Assembly (NCBI RefSeq): GCF_016424485.1
Contig: NZ_JAELUP010000006.1
Span: forward strand, 1 to 64,000
Direction of reading: 5' to 3'
Origin: Paenibacillus roseus
GTDB lineage: Bacteria > Bacillota > Bacilli > Paenibacillales > Paenibacillaceae
DNA: 64,000 bases
The notes below the pieces were generated by a model. That model saw nothing but the letters and a program-made list of their open reading frames with translations. It made no database searches and was not told the origin of the DNA. The translations under genes and the position numbers were made by a program. This document shows positions 36,199 to 45,609 of the stretch, piece by piece (position 1 is the first letter of the stretch; each line of letters starts with the position of its first letter).

Positions 36199-36464
36199 GT
36201 TGAACGAATGCATGTTGTGAATGGCTTGTAGACAGGTTCTATTTCTACGTGAAAAGATGCTATACCCGTGACGCTATACCCGTTAAGAAGGAAAGCCGTT
36301 TACTTTACACTTATTCAAAACTATTTCACACCGGCTAGCCTATGTACAATGCATCGAGTTGGCTATGTTTTATGCAAAGTCATGATTGAATTATAGATTG
36401 CCATCATTTATCATTGTAAGTATGTTGTTAACAGGCGCTACGATTGAAATTCGAGGTGGCCTGC
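36199..36464. other. Intergenic stretch without recognised gene
   Basis: Between the exporter operon and the hairpin element. It contains a near-exact tandem copy of GCTATACCCGT (about 36260-36284) and nothing else I can support. No clear terminator for the exporter operon is seen. Confidence 0.5.
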
Positions 36465-36578
36465 GTGTGAAAGGTTCTTCCGATCGCTGCTGTTCCCGGA
36501 TTTCTGGAATGAATGGTTGTGAGAGAGGAAATCCGGGAACAGAGGCGAACGCTTCACTTCTACAGAATCCTTTCACAC
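36465..36578. repeat. Compound inverted-repeat element next to the CRISPR leader
   Basis: Outer arms GTGTGAAAGG (36465-36474) and CCTTTCACAC (36569-36578) enclose a second perfect pair, CTGTTCCCGGATTTC (36490-36504) and GAAATCCGGGAACAG (36528-36542). It could be a dispersed intergenic repeat or a structured RNA. No coding frame fits. Confidence 0.6.
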
Positions 36579-36813
36579 TCCGGCTATGCTGTTTCTGGTT
36601 TCTTTTAGTTCTATTTATTTTTCGCATTTTTCGGTGCGAATGTGAAGCTCACATGATTTTCCCGGTTCCTTCGCACCTCGAAATTTGTCGAAAACAGGGT
36701 GAAATCATAACCAAGTCTAAATGTCAATGTTTTTCTCTTTTGCTAAACGCAGTGTTTTCCGAGAGATCTTCATAATTAATCCCAATAATGGGTTTATTCC
36801 TTCCGTTTTCGCA

Positions 36814-37115
36814 GTCGCACTCCATGTGAGTGCGTGGATTGAAACCATCCCAATTACCTCCCCGCGTAAGCCCGCCGGCTTGTCGCACTCCATGTGAGTG
36901 CGTGGATTGAAACATTTGATCGGGCGATTTGGTAGGATGCAATATCGATGTCGCACTCCATGTGAGTGCGTGGATTGAAACTAATTGTTGATCCTGTAAT
37001 GGTACCTCCTGTAATGACGTCGCACTCCATGTGAGTGCGTGGATTGAAACTTTATAATCTTTCGCCAACCTGCCTCCGCTAGGGTCGCACTCCATGGTGA
37101 GTGCGTGATTAAATC
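36814..37115 (+). CRISPR. Short CRISPR array, type I-C-like repeat, 4 exact repeats plus 1 degenerate
   Basis: A 32-base repeat beginning GTCGCACTCC and ending GTGGATTGAAAC occurs exactly at 36814-36845, 36882-36913, 36950-36981 and 37019-37050. A fifth copy at 37084-37115 has one inserted G, one lost G and changed end bases. The four spacers are 36, 36, 37 and 33 bases long and unrelated. The repeat matches the type I-C pattern, with the inner palindrome GCACTC/GAGTGC. The decayed copy marks the distal end, so the leader lies to the left, in the AT-rich stretch 36600-36813. No cas gene is present in the window. Confidence 0.95.
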
Positions 37116-37195
37116 AATCAACGCTCCATCATAGAGCGACTAGACCACATCAGATGGTTCAAGTTCACAATTGAACAACCAACGACAGCAGAAAG

Positions 37196-37235
37196 TGCCT
37201 TCCCACGCTTGCAGCCAGGCGGGGAAGGCATTTTC
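37196..37235 (+). terminator. Intrinsic terminator downstream of the CRISPR array
   Basis: TGCCTTCCC pairs with GGGAAGGCA, followed by TTTTCTT. It probably ends the array transcript. Confidence 0.75.
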
Positions 37236-37374
37236 TTGTCTGCAATCAGCTTAAAACCTCGGCATCCAACTCATTTCTGATCTGAAAGAGGCATACTAGC
37301 CGGCTGCGGACATGCATAGGATAGTTTCAAGTGTGTCTGACGGAAAATGAGGAAGCGGCGGGGGGCGAAAACGG

Positions 37375-39600
37375 ATGGAAAAAGAAGAGCACCACATCGA
37401 TCGGTATACCTTTGAAGTGACGGGAATGACATGCGCGGCCTGTGCCGCAAGGTTAGAAAAGGTGCTGCTGAAACTGAACGGTCTGGAGGAGGCCAGAGTA
37501 AATCTGGCAACCGGGCGTGCTATTGCTGTGTTCGATGCCATGAAAGCGGATCGGGAGCAGGTAAGAAGAAAGGTCGAGCAGCTAGGATATGGCGTACGGG
37601 AAGTCCAGCCCGCTTCTGCTTCCTACGGCAGCGGGAGGAGCGGACTGGTGCGTTTTGTCCTGGCGCTGCTTTTGACACTGCCTTTGTTCGGGGTGATGCT
37701 TCACCATAGTGGATTGTCCTTGCCGTGGCAGATGCCTGAGCTTTTGCTGAATTCATGGTTTCAGCTTGCTTTGGCGACGCCGGTTCAGTTGGTCATAGGT
37801 CTGCCCTTTTACAAGGGGGCGCTGCGAGCAGTCAGAAGCGGCGGCGCCAATATGGATGTGTTGATTGTACTGGGCACATCGAGCGCCTACTTTTACAGCT
37901 TGTTCCATGTCCTGTGGCCGCTTCTTGCACACAATCAGGGCACGGCGTCCCCGCATCATCTGTATTTTGAAACCGGGGCCATCATTATGACCATCGTACT
38001 GCTTGGCAAACTGATTGAAGCCGCCGCACGCAAAAGGTCGCTTCACGCACTGATGGATTTGCACGACATGCAGCAGGGGAGAATTCAGGTTGAGAGGCGG
38101 GGAGAAAAGCTTCATATTGCTCCGTATGAAGTAGAGCCGGGAGATCTGATTGCGATCGTGCCGGGAAGCAGAATTCCGGTGGACGGACAAGTTGTGGAAG
38201 GCCAATCCGGTGTAGATGAATCGATGATGACCGGAGAGGCGGTTCCGGTTGAGAAAGGAACAGGCGACCAGGTTGTTGCCGGAACAGTCAACCAGGCTGG
38301 CAGGCTCAGTGTGAGAGCAGAGCGGGCGGGGGCAGATTCCTCCGTAGCCAGACTGATTCGCCTTCTCGAAGATGCACAAAGCTCCAAGCCCCCGATTCAG
38401 CGCAAAGCCGACGAGATGGCGGATATGTTCGTCCCGCTGCTGATTGCGCTGGCATTGATGACATTCCTGTTCTGGATCATCCTGATTGATCGCGGCAATA
38501 TCGGAATTGCAACGGAACGAATGATTGCTGTGCTGATCGTCGCCTGTCCATGTGCGATTGGACTGGCTACTCCGATCTCAGTGCTTGTAGGCTCGGGAAG
38601 GGCTGCCCAAAAGGGTATTTTGTTCAAAGAAGGCAGTTCGCTGGAGACGCTCCATCAAGTAACAGTTGTGCTGCTGGACAAGACGGGCACGCTGACCCAA
38701 GGCACGCCCGAGGTAACGGATTTGCATACTGTGGCGACAACGGAGCGAAGACTGCTTGCGCTGGCGGCGTCCGCAGAGCAGCATTCCGAGCATCCGCTTG
38801 GCAGGACGGTAGTCCATACAGCGCTCCTGCAAGGGCTGAAGCTGCTGCCTGGGGAGCAATTTGAGGCGCTGCCGGGTTATGGGGTACGGGCGAGAGTGGA
38901 CAGACAGGAGATTGTAATCGGCTCCTGGAAGCTGATGGAGCAGACACTTCGGCATTCCGGGACCGGAGCGGCTTCGGCGAAGCCCTATACAACGAGCAGA
39001 ATGGAGGCCGCTGGGAAGACAGTGCTCTATGTGGCTGCGGACGGCAGATTGCTTGGCCTGCTAGGAATTCGGGATGCGATGAAGCGATCCTCCAAGCAAG
39101 CGGTTGGACAGCTAAACAAGCTGGGACTTGAAGCCGCGCTCGTAACGGGCGATCATCCCCGCACCGCCTATGCGGTTGCAGAGGAGCTTGGGATCAGCGG
39201 CGTGTATGCCGAGGTGCCCCCTTCCGGCAAGCTTCATATTGTCAGAGAGCTCCAGCAGAAGGGGGAGCGGGTACTTATGGTTGGGGACGGGTTGAATGAT
39301 GCGCCCGCACTAGCCGCGGCAGATGTAGGGATGTCGCTGTCCACCGGCTCGGACATATCGCAGGAAGCGGCAGACGTTAGCCTGCTAGGGGGCAATCTGA
39401 CTGCAATAGCGGAAGCGATTCGCCTGAGCAGACGGACAATGTCCAACATCCGTCAGAATCTGGCGCTCGCCATAGCTTACAACGGTATTGCGATTCCATT
39501 CGCAGCGCTTGGCTTCCTGGAACCGTGGATGGCTTGCTCCGCAATGGCGCTAAGCTCGATTACAGTTGTAGGGAATGCGCTCCGGCTGCAGAGGGCTTAA
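37375..39600 (+). CDS. copA: Copper-translocating P1B-type ATPase CopA
   Basis: 741 residues. One N-terminal heavy-metal domain with TCAAC (residues 20-24), eight membrane helices with the CPC motif ([12 protein letters not shown]), the phosphorylated Asp in DKTGT, the nucleotide-binding HP pair (SEHPLG), and [10 protein letters not shown]. It exports Cu(I) from the cytoplasm. Bacillus CopA carries two metal domains; here there is one. No csoR or copZ is adjacent, so copper control must be encoded elsewhere. GGGGGG precedes the ATG. Confidence 0.93.
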   Translation: MEKEEHHIDRYTFEVTGMTCAACAARLEKVLLKLNGLEEARVNLATGRAIAVFDAMKADREQVRRKVEQLGYGVREVQPASASYGSGRSGLVRFVLALLLTLPLFGVMLHHSGLSLPWQMPELLLNSWFQLALATPVQLVIGLPFYKGALRAVRSGGANMDVLIVLGTSSAYFYSLFHVLWPLLAHNQGTASPHHLYFETGAIIMTIVLLGKLIEAAARKRSLHALMDLHDMQQGRIQVERRGEKLHIAPYEVEPGDLIAIVPGSRIPVDGQVVEGQSGVDESMMTGEAVPVEKGTGDQVVAGTVNQAGRLSVRAERAGADSSVARLIRLLEDAQSSKPPIQRKADEMADMFVPLLIALALMTFLFWIILIDRGNIGIATERMIAVLIVACPCAIGLATPISVLVGSGRAAQKGILFKEGSSLETLHQVTVVLLDKTGTLTQGTPEVTDLHTVATTERRLLALAASAEQHSEHPLGRTVVHTALLQGLKLLPGEQFEALPGYGVRARVDRQEIVIGSWKLMEQTLRHSGTGAASAKPYTTSRMEAAGKTVLYVAADGRLLGLLGIRDAMKRSSKQAVGQLNKLGLEAALVTGDHPRTAYAVAEELGISGVYAEVPPSGKLHIVRELQQKGERVLMVGDGLNDAPALAAADVGMSLSTGSDISQEAADVSLLGGNLTAIAEAIRLSRRTMSNIRQNLALAIAYNGIAIPFAALGFLEPWMACSAMALSSITVVGNALRLQRA

Positions 39601-39711
39601 AAGCCAGCCAGTTGCCGCTATGCATAAGTTTTTGGTTTTTTATGTAAACTACATAACAGGCGTTAAGATGGAACAGGAGCACAAACTGAATTCTGAGGGG
39701 ATGTGACAACT

Positions 39712-40041
39712 ATGAGAGAACTGTTAAGCAAAGCATTATCGTTGGGGCTGGGGGTTGCAGTCGCCAGCAAAGAGCAAGTGGAGAAGCTGGTTGATGAGCT
39801 GGTTAAAAAAGGTGAAATACGAAGCAGCGAGTCATCGTCTTTCGTCGATGAACTGATTAGCAAAGGGGAGGAGTCGCGCCGCCGGATTGATGAAATAGTC
39901 CAGGAACGAGTGGAGGGGCTGATTGCCGATTTGAAGCTGGCTACCCGCGCCGATATTGAGCGGCTTGAGCAGCAGATTGCCAGATTGGAGCAGCAGCGCG
40001 GAGGTGATACGAAAGCCGAAGGGTATTCCATTTCCGATTAG
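39712..40041 (+). CDS. Phasin-like coiled-coil protein
   Basis: 109 residues, nearly all helical: LLSKALSLGLGVAVASKEQV, then VEKLVDELVKKGEI and heptad-rich RADIERLEQQIARLEQQ. This is the build of PhaI/PhaF-like phasin-related proteins often encoded just before UbiB-family kinases in Bacilli. The ATG at 39712 has AGGGGA at 10 bases. The gene is probably co-expressed with the kinase gene 94 bases downstream. A role in membrane or granule association is inferred only. Confidence 0.75.
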   Translation: MRELLSKALSLGLGVAVASKEQVEKLVDELVKKGEIRSSESSSFVDELISKGEESRRRIDEIVQERVEGLIADLKLATRADIERLEQQIARLEQQRGGDTKAEGYSISD

Positions 40042-40134
40042 CGTAACACGAGGTCATCCCTTTTAAAATGCATACCCGTTCATGACCTGTCGGGCTGCAG
40101 GAGGCCATTTACAGCAAGGGAGGGAGTCAATCTT

Positions 40135-41808
40135 ATGCTGGTCGCCAAAAAATTCCGTCAGCTTCACCGGTTTCGCCAGATCTCGATGATTCTCGCCCGC
40201 AACGGCTTCGGATATCTTGCCGGAGAGCTGGGCTTGGCCGGGAAGCTTCCCTTTGCCCGTCATCGGGAACCCGGAGAGGTCGCTAAGATGACAACCGGCA
40301 AGCGGATTGCTCTTATGTTGCAGGAGTTGGGCCCTACCTATGTGAAGCTGGGACAAATTGCGAGCACCCGACCGGATTTGGTCCCGGCAGACATTATTGT
40401 CGAACTGGAGCTGCTCCAGGATCATGTGGCGCCTTTTGACGAGGGACAGGCAATAGGCATTATCGAGCAAGAGCTGATGGCGCCGATTGATGAATTGTTT
40501 GCACGCTTTGACCCGATACCGCTGGCGGCGGCTTCTATCGGTCAAGTACACAGGGCAATGCTTTATGACGGTACGGAAGTTGTGATTAAGGTGCAGCGTC
40601 CCCGTATCCGTTCTGTAATCGAGACCGATCTGGATATGATCCGGCAATTTGCCCGTCTTGTGGAAGCGCGTCTGGAATGGGCCCAAAGCTACCGGTTGGC
40701 GGAGGTTTTGGAAGAAGTAGGCAAGGCGCTGCTGGCCGAACTGGATTATAGTGCCGAAGCCCGCAATGCAGATCAGATTGCTGCCCAGGTCTACAACAAG
40801 GAGAAGCTGATTATTCCGGCTGTTTACAACGAGTATTCGACCCGCAAAGTGCTGACAATGGCGTATGTGGACGGCATCAAGCTAAGTGAGCGTGAGCGTC
40901 TTGACGAGGCCGGACATAACCGGCGCCAGCTTGCAGACCGTTTTGCCAGGATCATTCTGAATCAGGTGCTGATTGAAGGATTATTCCATGGAGATCCGCA
41001 TCCTGGCAATGTGCTCGTTCAACCTGACGGACGGCTGGCGCTGCTTGATTTCGGTATGGTAGGCAGACTGACGCCCGAGTTGAAAAAGCAGCTGGCGGCG
41101 TTCGTTATTGCTCTGCGCAACCAGAGTTCAAGCGGCATTATCCGTGCCGTATCGAAGATGGGGATTATCCCAGAGGACGCGGACCGAGGTGCCTTGCGCG
41201 CAGATGTAGACCAGTTGAGGGATAAGTATTATAAGGTGCCGCTCAGTAAAATAAGCATGGGGGAAACTGTCCATGATCTGTTCGGGCTGGCCTTCCGCCA
41301 TCGGATTACGATTCCGCCGGAACTTGCGCTGCTTGGCAAAACATTGCTCGAGATGGAGGGCGTCGTGACTGCGCTGGACCCGGATTTCAGTGTGTTCGAT
41401 GTAGCGGAGCCATTCGGACGCCGACTGTTCAAGGAAAGTCTGGACCCTGGAGCAGCGATTCGCAAATGGCTGGAGGGCATACCCGAATATGTCGATTTGT
41501 TCTACGAGGCGCCCCATACGTTGAAGCGTTTGACTGCGGTCATCCGCAAGGGGAAGATCGGTGTGGAGCTGACAACTCCGGATCTGGATCAGGTGATGAG
41601 AAAGCTTGACCGGATCAGCAACCGGATGTCATTTGCCATCATGCTGCTCTCGCTTAGTATTGTAATGGGCGGACTTATTATCGGCTCGTCCATGCGGCAT
41701 CAATATACATTGCTGTGGAAAATTCCGATTCTGGAGATGGGTTTCCTTGTCGCCACTGTTTTGTTCTTGTGGCTTATCTTTGCGATTTTCCGCTCCGGAC
41801 GGTTCTAA
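40135..41808 (+). CDS. UbiB/ABC1 (AarF) family atypical kinase
   Basis: 557 residues. Family motifs: KxGQ helix (YVKLGQIASTRPDLVP), Ala-rich loop (AAASIGQVHRA), catalytic FHGDPHPGN, metal-binding LLDFGMVG. Two C-terminal membrane helices span about 500-550. In quinone-making bacteria these proteins support isoprenoid-lipid handling; here probably menaquinone or another membrane lipid. GGGAGGGAG precedes the ATG. A terminator follows closely. Confidence 0.92.
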   Translation: MLVAKKFRQLHRFRQISMILARNGFGYLAGELGLAGKLPFARHREPGEVAKMTTGKRIALMLQELGPTYVKLGQIASTRPDLVPADIIVELELLQDHVAPFDEGQAIGIIEQELMAPIDELFARFDPIPLAAASIGQVHRAMLYDGTEVVIKVQRPRIRSVIETDLDMIRQFARLVEARLEWAQSYRLAEVLEEVGKALLAELDYSAEARNADQIAAQVYNKEKLIIPAVYNEYSTRKVLTMAYVDGIKLSERERLDEAGHNRRQLADRFARIILNQVLIEGLFHGDPHPGNVLVQPDGRLALLDFGMVGRLTPELKKQLAAFVIALRNQSSSGIIRAVSKMGIIPEDADRGALRADVDQLRDKYYKVPLSKISMGETVHDLFGLAFRHRITIPPELALLGKTLLEMEGVVTALDPDFSVFDVAEPFGRRLFKESLDPGAAIRKWLEGIPEYVDLFYEAPHTLKRLTAVIRKGKIGVELTTPDLDQVMRKLDRISNRMSFAIMLLSLSIVMGGLIIGSSMRHQYTLLWKIPILEMGFLVATVLFLWLIFAIFRSGRF

Positions 41809-41825
41809 AGCTTGAATATGATTTT

Positions 41826-41870
41826 CAGCCTTGCCAGCAGGATTTGTCTGGCAGGGCTGTTTATGCTTTT
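41826..41870 (+). terminator. Intrinsic terminator after the UbiB-like gene
   Basis: CAGCCTTGCCAG pairs with CTGGCAGGGCTG with one G-T pair, followed by TTTATGCTTTT. Confidence 0.8.
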
Positions 41871-42000
41871 CGGATTATTTATAGTAAAATGGGTGAGGGC
41901 AGAACATACGCTATCAGTTAAACTTACGGGAATAGTCGCCCGTGTGAAAGAAAAGGTTCTTTTGGCAGGACAGCTAAGGAAGCGGGGAGCGAACAGATAG

Positions 42001-42924
42001 ATGAAAGGAAACAAAAAGGCGGCCGTGCAGATTGGCGCATGGGGCTTGGCTGCGCTGTTAATTGCAAGCGGCTGTTCAGCGCAATCCCGCACATATCCAC
42101 CGCAAGAAACGGAGCATATCCCTAGCAGCTTCATACAAGGCGCGAACAACGGCAATCATAATTTTCAGGATATAAACCCGGTTTCTGAGTCAAGCGCTGG
42201 ACAAGCTGCAAGCGGTGCAGACTCTGGCGAGCCTCCGGGCAATCATGTCGAAGGAACAGAGCAGGGCCAAGACCAGGATCAACAGGAAGAAGAAGCTGCC
42301 GTTGTGAAGCAATACAAGCTGCCAGAAGGATTTGTCTATCTCGACGAAGTGCTGGAATCGGCGCATTACGATATCCGGTATAATAGCGATTATAATTTTG
42401 TTGGTGAACGAATTGACGGTTACAAGGCCTCGACAGCCATTATGACGGAGAAGGCTGCTGAAGCCTTGCAGAAGGCCAGCGAGAAGCTGGCCCCGCTTGG
42501 ATATGAGCTGAACATTTATGACGGCTATCGCCCCGCCAAAGCCGTTGCCCATTTTATCCGTTGGTCCAAGGAGAGCGGGGATGATATGAAAGAGCTGTTT
42601 TACCCGGACATTGACAAGTCCCGGCTGTTCAAGATGGGCTATCTGTCCAGCAAATCCGCACATTCCAGAGGCAGCACAGTCGATTTAAGCATCGTCCATA
42701 AAGATACTGGAGAGGAAGTGGACATGGGCAGCAGCTTCGATTATCTGGGTGAACGATCTCATCATGGAACCACGCTAATCAATGCGCAGCAGACAGCCAA
42801 TCGCAACGTGCTGAAGAAGGCAATGGAGGATAGCGGCTTCCGGTCATACAGCAAGGAGTGGTGGCATTATACTTTGAATGATGAGCCATTCCCCAAGACC
42901 TACTTTGATTTTGATGTGGAATAG
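42001..42924 (+). CDS. D-alanyl-D-alanine dipeptidase-like lipoprotein (VanX/DdpX family)
   Basis: 307 residues. A signal peptide ending in IASGCSAQ marks a lipoprotein, followed by an acidic linker of about 60 residues. The peptidase M15 domain has the zinc ligands SAHSRGSTVDLS and EWWHY and the substrate-side stretch YDGYRPAKAV. It probably trims cell-wall peptides outside the membrane. VanX proper is cytoplasmic, so a vancomycin role is unlikely. No van genes are nearby. Confidence 0.88.
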   Translation: MKGNKKAAVQIGAWGLAALLIASGCSAQSRTYPPQETEHIPSSFIQGANNGNHNFQDINPVSESSAGQAASGADSGEPPGNHVEGTEQGQDQDQQEEEAAVVKQYKLPEGFVYLDEVLESAHYDIRYNSDYNFVGERIDGYKASTAIMTEKAAEALQKASEKLAPLGYELNIYDGYRPAKAVAHFIRWSKESGDDMKELFYPDIDKSRLFKMGYLSSKSAHSRGSTVDLSIVHKDTGEEVDMGSSFDYLGERSHHGTTLINAQQTANRNVLKKAMEDSGFRSYSKEWWHYTLNDEPFPKTYFDFDVE

Positions 42925-42961
42925 CCGTCTTGCAGGCCTGGGAACAAACGAAGGAGATATT

Positions 42962-44122
42962 CTATTTGTAAGTCCTCCCTTTATATTTTCCGGTATGAGT
43001 CAGTTTGACTTTTACCTGAATATCCTGAATCGTATCCTTCTCCAGCTTGAGCCTGCCGATTTTCTCCAGTCTCTTCCATTCTTTCGGCTTGCTTGTATAC
43101 AACTTGTAATTCAGATTGAGCACATCGATCTGACGGGCAAGACCTTGTTCGTAGGTGGCCATAATTTGTTGTTTTAAAACCTGGGCTGCCTGCCTCTCCA
43201 TCTCCTGAATGGACAAATCTTGAATCATCTCATCGACATAGCCTTTAGCTTTGACATGGATCACATACCGTACCCGATTGTTCTCGACAACCGGCTTGAT
43301 TTTATGCCGCGGCTTCACGATAACCAGTGTTGCTGCCGGGTTGTTGTTGTCGGGAATATTTATTATCGCTCGCCGGGTTTCCTTCCGCAGCCACTTCAAT
43401 CCGTCCATTTGATCTACGGGCAGCTTGCCAATGTACTGATGATTGAAAAAAAAGCTCGTTCCATCCATGTAAAGCAGCGTTCTCTTTGTCGTATCTTCTG
43501 TCCACCGCCCATCTGAGATGGATAATGAGGGGAGCATGGCGGTCCGTCCCGATTCATTGAACTCTGAAATCAGCCTATACACATATTGCGGCGGAATAAT
43601 CGAGTTTTGAATGTAGCTTTGGGACGGGTTGTCCAGCAACGTATCCAGTGGAGAAAAGTAAAGAACGGATTTCTGCGACAGAATAAGTGGCAAAGGCTCC
43701 TTGGTACTGTAAACGTTAATGTTGTATCGGACTTCGCGGTATCGGTTAACCGCATCGAATATATCTCTCATATCATCAAGCTGCTCCAGAAGCCGCTCGC
43801 TGCAAAGGATACCTTTGACATGCCCCCAATACATCCTGAGCTGGGAAGTCGGGTAGATGGAAGCTAATGATTCATTGACGGTTTTGCCTACGCCGCGCCC
43901 GATCCATACGGGTACATTTTTACCGATCTCAATTTGTTCGGTCTTGGCAACGTCGATAAAATTAAGCACCTGCGTATAGGAATAGAAACGGCCGTCCTGA
44001 TAATCCAGTCCGATTGCCGTAACGAACGCCAGATTCTGAATGGATTTGGAATTCTCTCCGCAGCCTGCTGCAACAGAGAGCAGCATCAGTACAAGGAGCA
44101 GACGTTTGATCCAAATGCTCAT
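42962..44122 (-). CDS. Spore germination lipoprotein, GerC family (second operon)
   Basis: 386 residues with lipobox SVAAGC, then NLAFVTAIGLDYQDG and the C-terminal Ger(x)C domain (MERQAAQVLKQQIMATYEQG). It is the last gene of gerB-gerA-gerC, overlapping gerA by 4 bases. It is clearly different from the GerC at 29330-30505. Confidence 0.92.
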   Translation of the reverse strand: MSIWIKRLLLVLMLLSVAAGCGENSKSIQNLAFVTAIGLDYQDGRFYSYTQVLNFIDVAKTEQIEIGKNVPVWIGRGVGKTVNESLASIYPTSQLRMYWGHVKGILCSERLLEQLDDMRDIFDAVNRYREVRYNINVYSTKEPLPLILSQKSVLYFSPLDTLLDNPSQSYIQNSIIPPQYVYRLISEFNESGRTAMLPSLSISDGRWTEDTTKRTLLYMDGTSFFFNHQYIGKLPVDQMDGLKWLRKETRRAIINIPDNNNPAATLVIVKPRHKIKPVVENNRVRYVIHVKAKGYVDEMIQDLSIQEMERQAAQVLKQQIMATYEQGLARQIDVLNLNYKLYTSKPKEWKRLEKIGRLKLEKDTIQDIQVKVKLTHTGKYKGRTYK

Positions 44123-45609
44123 CCCTCGGTCTCTCCTTTACTGTCCGGGTCGGTGACACGAAGTGTAGCAGGGCGCCTTTTCATCCATACCCAGGGAAAG
44201 CGCAGCACGGATTTCAGAATATCGGCTGAATTGAATGGCGATAACGGCGCCAAATAAGGAACGCCAAAGGAACGAAGTCGGCTCATATAGCCGAGTACCA
44301 GAACGATGCCGAGCAGCAGACCGTACATCCCCATAAAGGCCGAGATGAAAAAAAGGCCGATCCGAATAACGCTGACACTGCCGCTGAGCGATTGATTGAC
44401 CAGTGTAACACTTGTGACAGCGGTCACGGCTCCAACTACAACGACACTAGGCGACACAAGCCCGGCCCGAATGGCCGCATCCCCGATAATGAGTCCTCCT
44501 ACAACGGTCAGCGTCTGTCCAATTGAACTAGGCAACCGCAAACCGGCCTCCCGGAAAATTTCCAGCAACACCAGTAAAATAAACAACTCCACCTGCCCGG
44601 AGAACGGCAGCCCAATCCGCCCCGATGCGACAGTAGCCATAAGACGGAATGGCAATTGATCCGGGTGAAACGAGGACAGCGCTACCCAGGCGCCGGGAAG
44701 CAGCATTGAAATAAACAGGCTGAGCAGCCGAATAAGCCGGGCAAATGAAATGTACTGGTAGCTGAAATACAAATCCTCGGGCGACTTCAACAGTAATGAT
44801 AAATTGCCGGGGCCGATCAGCACCATCGGATTCCCGTCCAAAATAATGACGAACCTTCCGGCAAGCAGACTGCTTACCGTCTTGTCAGGCCGGCCTGTAA
44901 AATCAAGCAATGGAAACAATGTCAGCTTCTGATCGACTAACATTTCTTCAAGCTGGTTAATACTGTATAGCCCATCGACTTCAATTTGCTGCAGTCTTTT
45001 TTTGACTTCACTTAATATCCTGGGGTTAATAATATCCTCAAAATATAACAAGGCAACCTTTGTCCGGGTTCTTTTTCCCAGAACGCTTATGTCGCAACTG
45101 AGAGCTTCACTGCGTACCCGCTTCCGGATGAGAGCGACATTGGTCATCAAATCTTCGATAAACCCGTCCTTGGGGCCTTTGATTGTAATTTCTGTCGTTG
45201 ATTCTTCGGGATTTCGTTCCGGGCGATGACCGATATTCATTCTGAACAGCGCTTTGGTATGGGGGATGAGGAGCAAAAGGCAACCGTCGAAAATCCACTC
45301 CGAAATTTGCGCAGGGGAAGCAGACGGATTCACGGATGTCATCGGCAGCGGGCCGTAAAAGCCTCCTTCGTGCAGTGTATCTAGCCCTTTGGTTGCTTCA
45401 AGCTTCTCCAGCTCAGGCAAAATCGTCTGACTGATTTCACCGACATTGCACAGGCCGCTGCTGTATACCAGCACAACCTCGGAAGGGGCTTGGTCGCTCA
45501 GTTGAAAGCTGGCAATATCGACATCCGCCGTGCGTGCAAACAATGCTTTCAGGGAATCCCGATCCCAGTTGTGGACAGGATGATTGTTCTTGTTGTAATG
45601 TTCGGTCAT
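44119..45609 (-). CDS. Spore germination protein, GerA family (second operon)
   Basis: 496 residues. N-terminal cytoplasmic half with IKGPKDGFIEDLMTNVALIR, membrane helices from about 285 (LLSLFISMLLPGAWVALSSF), and a C-terminal tail. GGAGTGAG lies upstream of the ATG at 45609; a frame open to 45717 overlaps the upstream gene and lacks a binding site. Middle gene of the second ger operon, overlapping gerB by 4 bases. Confidence 0.92.
   Translation of the reverse strand: MTEHYNKNNHPVHNWDRDSLKALFARTADVDIASFQLSDQAPSEVVLVYSSGLCNVGEISQTILPELEKLEATKGLDTLHEGGFYGPLPMTSVNPSASPAQISEWIFDGCLLLLIPHTKALFRMNIGHRPERNPEESTTEITIKGPKDGFIEDLMTNVALIRKRVRSEALSCDISVLGKRTRTKVALLYFEDIINPRILSEVKKRLQQIEVDGLYSINQLEEMLVDQKLTLFPLLDFTGRPDKTVSSLLAGRFVIILDGNPMVLIGPGNLSLLLKSPEDLYFSYQYISFARLIRLLSLFISMLLPGAWVALSSFHPDQLPFRLMATVASGRIGLPFSGQVELFILLVLLEIFREAGLRLPSSIGQTLTVVGGLIIGDAAIRAGLVSPSVVVVGAVTAVTSVTLVNQSLSGSVSVIRIGLFFISAFMGMYGLLLGIVLVLGYMSRLRSFGVPYLAPLSPFNSADILKSVLRFPWVWMKRRPATLRVTDPDSKGETEG

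Noticed and set aside
41812..42000. 62-residue frame with a hydrophobic stretch before the VanX-like gene
   Set aside because: It spans the UbiB terminator hairpin, has no binding site, and its composition follows from the hairpin.
42001..42924. Vancomycin resistance VanX
   Set aside because: It is a lipoprotein and no vanHA or vanRS genes are nearby; a cell-wall dipeptidase is more likely.
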